Below, one piece after another: positions 60,375-64,000 of a stretch of 64,000 nucleotides of DNA. The notes beneath the pieces are model-generated. The model had not been told where the DNA came from. It ran no database searches and saw only the letters and a list, made by a program, of their open reading frames with translations. Position 1 is the first letter of the stretch. Each line of letters begins with the position of its first letter. The DNA is from Chromera velia (Eukaryota > Sar > Chromeraceae). The stretch lies in assembly GCA_018398765.1 (NCBI GenBank), contig JAHBMJ010003319.1:5001-69000 (forward strand). Reading direction: 5' to 3'. Made by a program: the position numbers and the translations under genes.

Positions 60375-61498
60375 CATACGCATGTTGACATGAGGATCGC
60401 GATTGTTCGAATCCGGCCGGCTGTCTGGGAGTCTGTCTCATCTGAGCCTCACTGAGAGAAAAAAACACCACATGATGAAGGGACTGTGTGTCTGTCATGT
60501 GTCCAGCTCTCCCCATTTTCTCCTCTTGAATTCTATCTTTCACTTTGCCAGCCTTTTGCAGTTTATTTGTCAAGTTCTCCCAACGGACGCTACGTCCTTA
60601 GCTCTCTTTATCTTTGTCGCTCCACAGCGTGTCTGCTTGTGCAATCGACTGGACTTGTTTCTTCACGCTCACCACAATCAAATCACAAAGGCTTGCTTGT
60701 CCGAGCTGCACGAAATCTGCATGCGCTTTCTTATCCTTGCTGGTTGACAATTTATGTCCCGGTGATCCCTTAATTTGCAGACCTGAGCTCTGGAGGGTTC
60801 AAGCTCGACGGTCTGTCCGACTCTCTGAACCTGGACTTCGATCTTTCAGGCCTCTCCTCAGGGGGTCTTGGAGGAAAGGGGGACGCCATTCTAAAAGGAA
60901 AGAAAGACATTCTCCAGTACTTTGTTGCCCCCGCTTCTCTGAATTCAACAACGAATGTCTTCTCTACCAAGTCCGTCTCTCTGGATTCGCTTGCCTTGAA
61001 GACAACGTGCAGGAGGAAGTACTTGGCATCTTCTTCATGACTGTGAAGGCAGGTAAATCCGATCTTGCGTTCATTGTTGAAAACGACGACGGAGACACCA
61101 CTGACACCTTCTTTGGCATTCGGGGACGCCAGGCCATTGACGGGCCCCAGAACGATCTCGTGATTGTGCCTGCTGGTGAGGAACTCGTCTGTTTCTTGGA
61201 GGAGTTTGGTACCGGCGATCTCGATGACGGACCCAATTTGAATGAGACGGGAATCCTAGTTCAGACCGATGACGAGGTAATGGTCCAGTTCAGTGACGGG
61301 TTCCAATTCACTATCGGGGACCAGTCAACCCCGATTATTTTGACAGGGGTGGATGGGAACTCCACACTGACCGACAGCTTCGGAGTTCCCTCCAGCTGTG
61401 CGGCGTTCGGGTATGTGAACTTCCTGATTCCCAAGGGAGAGAAGGTGAACACCCTTGGGGGCCCTGGGGGTCTTCCCTCAGCAGGGGACCTGCCCTGA
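58277..61498 (+). CDS. Secreted protein with three tandem copies of an unrecognised domain (frame broken once per copy)
   Basis: Exon 1 (58277-58331) encodes a signal peptide (MKVLAISFTIACLMQPNT). Exons 2 (58533-59257), 3 (59576-60269) and 4 (60781-61498) each encode one copy of a domain of about 230-245 residues. All three introns are phase 1, so each repeat exon is a symmetrical 1-1 unit suited to tandem duplication. Shared landmarks: a Gly/Leu-rich lead (LEGLGG..LPDFSGF / LSDGLKFELPDLGGF / LDGLSDSLNLDFDLSG), FxAPxSxNSTxxVFST, F/L-x-C near a DG pair, D(V/F)RFADG or QFSDG, GxExNxT N-glycosylation sites, and a closing PSxCxxFG...PKG. Each copy has one frame break: near 58620, near 59832 and near 60985. 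They could be sequencing errors, recent decay, or something regulated. The family is not recognised; neither enzyme motif nor membrane anchor is seen. Confidence 0.65.
60341..60371. repeat. (GT)n microsatellite
   Basis: GT tract in the last intron of the triplicated secreted gene. Confidence 0.9.
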
Positions 61499-63259
61499 GT
61501 ATTGCTTTATTCGTTTGTTCGTTCGTGCAATGAAAATCAAGTCGGGGTTTCTTCTGGTTCTGCCTCTTTTTCCTGGATGTGCCCTGATCATTCGTTGAAT
61601 TTCAATCCAATTCATGCAGGGACTTTTTCATTACCTTTGTTTTCTTTCTTTTCTTTCTCCCTGCCCTAATCATTGAAGGATCGAGATGAGGAGGCAATGA
61701 AATGAAAACGAAAATTCATTCCGTCTGTGCATCAATCAGATGCACATGCGGAGGTTCTTCTTTACACCTGTGCACGATAGAATGCGTGGTCGAGCGTGTC
61801 TCTACTCTGTCATTGACTATCATGGAGACGATTTGGTGTGAGGTCATCCAAGATGGTCCTCAGACTGCCCGCTTGATGCATGACTGCATGGAAGGAAGGA
61901 ACTCAAGTGAACATGTGCATATGATCCATGAAAGATTCGTGCAGTCAGTCTGCATGCCACAGGTGCAGAGAAAAAAGGAACGTATGTGGAAGCATGGTGT
62001 GGGAGTCTGCAAAGCTCGGAGAACCGCTGGAAATCTTGCTAAAAATCTTGATTGTTGAAGGATTTCGAAAAGCTAGATCCAACAAAAATTGAACCCACCA
62101 TATCTGCAGGAAGTATATATTGTCACTGTGCACTGGCAGCAACGTACAAACAGCAGCGTGCGTGTATGGAAGTTGGCTTGTCGAAAGAGTACCGTATCTT
62201 CTCCTTCTGGATTCTCTTGAAGATTCAGCCTGGTAGGAGGCATACCAACTTTTCATGAAAATGTAAGTAAATGCAAAGAAAATTAGCAGTATATTCGAAT
62301 TAATAATAGATAACGCTGCAGTTTAATTACGTTTTTTATGCATGGTATAACATTTTTTAAAATGATCAAACGTTTTCAGTTGTGCTTATCTTTAGGTTTG
62401 TCTAGCTTCTGAATCCTCAATAGAAGTTTCTATGTGCAAAATAATGCCAAAATTTTTATCAATTAGTTCTACTTTCACGTTAAATTATTGATTTTTCTTG
62501 AAATATGATACAACCGTCCTGTAAACGGCTAGGTCAAACTAGAAGTCAACAAATGCTAGGCTAGATGCCATTCTCTAAGCTATGTTATGCTATATCACAT
62601 ATATTATGATGCTGGAGACCTTAGTAGGGATACTAGAGAGTACTAGAGACTACTAGAGAGTGATCAAAAGGTTCAAAATTCAACAAACTAATAGAAAAAA
62701 AAATATATGTAGGAAAAAAATAGAGAAAAAAAAATTCTCCCTAGTTGATTATCTTAAAACTAACTTAATTTAACTTATAGACTGTTACTTAGTTGAAGAC
62801 TTGAAGTCTATAACTTAAAGTCCAAGAGTCGCAGGACCAAGACTCGGACCAAGAGTAATTTTTAAGTTAAAAACAAAGAAAAACGTTGGGAAAAGCGGTC
62901 TCCAAGCTTATTTTTTCCGATGTCAGTCGATGAAATTCTTTCTAAAATTCTTTTCAATGTCTCGCTTTTTCTCCTAGTCTTTCTCCCTCGATCTCCCTAT
63001 AAGTACAGGTGGTTTTGATTTTGCTTCTAATGCTTTGCCGACCCCGTTCTTTCACTAGTTCTTTCACACAACATTTCTTTCCTTCCATGCTTTTCTGGTG
63101 TTTTTCACTAGTACTGCTGATCGACTGTCTCCCTAACTCTCTCCGTCCATGCACCCGTCCATCCGAAGTAAATGCCAGTCAGTACCTTGCAGCCCCCACA
63201 GACAGACTCAATCAATCAATTCAGGTCAGACTCCCCTCGTTGACTGCCCCACAGATGAA
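61499..63259. other. Intergenic, AT-rich centre
   Basis: No supported gene. 62260-62900 is AT-rich with tandem-like variants of ACTAGAGA(G/C)T near 62628-62662. Confidence 0.5.
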
Positions 63260-63910
63260 TCACAGATCATGAGGAAGTACATCCTCAACAACGAGTCGCT
63301 GGAACTCGCTGAGACCGTTCAGTACTGTCCCCTTCTGGGTGGGCAGGTCGGATGCTAGCGGGGCGAGTGTCTTCACGATTTGGACCTTCCTCGACCCCTT
63401 ATTGAAAAATGTCATGGCACTGACGATATGCTGCGACGTGATACCCTTTCCCCCCTCCTTCAATGACATTACAGAGGCGATCTCGAGGGCACACTCTGGA
63501 GCCACCGAAACCGTGAGCCCAAAGTCCAGGGGCGTGAAGGAGAGCAGAAGCTCGTTCCCTTCCGGACTCTCTGCGTATTCTTTGACGACCATCTTTGGGT
63601 CTCTGGCGAGGTTGAGGGCCTTGCCGAAGTCCTGCAGAGTCAAGGGACTCCTGGGCAAAGGGAGTGGTCGAACAGGGGAGGCAGGGTGAATGTCAATCTC
63701 CTCGGAGGCAGTGGTGGGTGGGGAGATCAGCAGAGCAGCCACGGTCACCGTGGCTTCACGGAGTTCGCGTACAACATTCTTGGGGGAAGTAGGAGTCGTG
63801 CTCATGGTGAATCCTTCAGGAAAGGGGCGGGGGTCCCAGATGGGGGGCAGGGCGTTGTGAGAACTGATCGGGGACGGGGGAGGCATGCGGGGTCGGGAAG
63901 GGGGGGAAAC
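63260..63910 (-). CDS. 3' exon of an unrecognised gene, runs towards the window edge
   Basis: A minus-strand open frame of 216 residues follows an acceptor (CTAACTGTACCTTTACAG, ending at 63911) and closes at a stop (LVVEDVLPHDL, then TGA). The N-terminal third is Pro/Ser/Thr-rich; the rest looks like folded protein (LTLQDFGKALNLARDPKM, SFTPLDFGLTVSVAPECAL, HIVSAMTFFNKGSRKV). Upstream sequence to the window end reads as intron, so most of the gene lies outside. The family is not recognised. An in-frame ATG lies 24 bases inside the exon, so a short single-exon protein cannot be excluded. Confidence 0.5.
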   Translation of the reverse strand, partial: VSPPSRPRMPPPSPISSHNALPPIWDPRPFPEGFTMSTTPTSPKNVVRELREATVTVAALLISPPTTASEEIDIHPASPVRPLPLPRSPLTLQDFGKALNLARDPKMVVKEYAESPEGNELLLSFTPLDFGLTVSVAPECALEIASVMSLKEGGKGITSQHIVSAMTFFNKGSRKVQIVKTLAPLASDLPTQKGTVLNGLSEFQRLVVEDVLPHDL

Positions 63911-64000
63911 CTGTAAAGGTACAGTTAGAATTATGGGGTTCTGGGTGCTTGAGGGGGTGTGGAGGGTGATCTCTGCTGTATGATGGACTTGAATGAGAGG

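Noticed and set aside
60400-60415. tRNA T-loop-like string (GTTCGAATCC)
   Set aside because: Upstream is a GT microsatellite with no A-box, anticodon arm or acceptor stem pairing.

Overview
The window is nuclear DNA of a unicellular eukaryote. Genes are split by many GT-AG introns with pyrimidine tracts and TGCAG-type acceptors, introns are full of microsatellites, and AT-rich gene-free blocks separate the gene clusters. A Ty1/copia element and a decayed LINE are present. The mix of a bestrophin channel, a sugar transporter, a cadherin-like sandwich domain on a multi-pass protein and simple-repeat-rich introns fits an alveolate alga, perhaps a chromerid such as Chromera velia. That placement is inference; no organellar or rRNA marker is present.

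Layout: 0.3-2.7 kb, decayed LINE (minus). 3-5.9 kb, no gene recognised. 5.9-8.5 kb, a patch of diverged repeats with gene-like fragments. 9.4-21.4 kb, one large minus-strand gene (19 exons modelled, 1354 aa) for a secreted-then-multi-pass protein with N-terminal cadherin-like domains. 22.2-24.8 kb, a divergently transcribed bestrophin (553 aa). 26.2-26.8 kb, a broken gene with a NUMOD1-like DNA-binding motif. 29.55-35.89 kb, a Ty1/copia element with both LTRs and a target-site duplication. 36.5-41.1 kb, a sugar-transporter-family MFS gene (minus, 9 exons, 548 aa). 42.1-45.7 kb, a BSD-domain protein (minus, 6 exons, 435 aa). 46.6-54.0 kb, a MINDY-3-type deubiquitinase (plus, 16 exons, 642 aa) with two ubiquitin-interacting motifs and an EF-hand-like segment. 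55.6-56.1 kb, a small secreted cysteine-containing orphan. 58.3-61.5 kb, a secreted protein made of three tandem copies of an unrecognised domain, each copy on its own exon and each with one reading-frame break. 63.3-63.9 kb, the 3' part of an unrecognised minus-strand gene.

Exon models were built by hand by matching donor/acceptor phase; every modelled CDS adds up to a multiple of three. Two head-to-head pairs (cadherin-like gene/bestrophin and BSD/MINDY-3) share short 5' intergenic regions. Many donors read GTCAGT or GTCGGT (C at +3), which is unusual. The triplicated secreted gene and the cadherin-like multi-pass protein are the best candidates for something undescribed.
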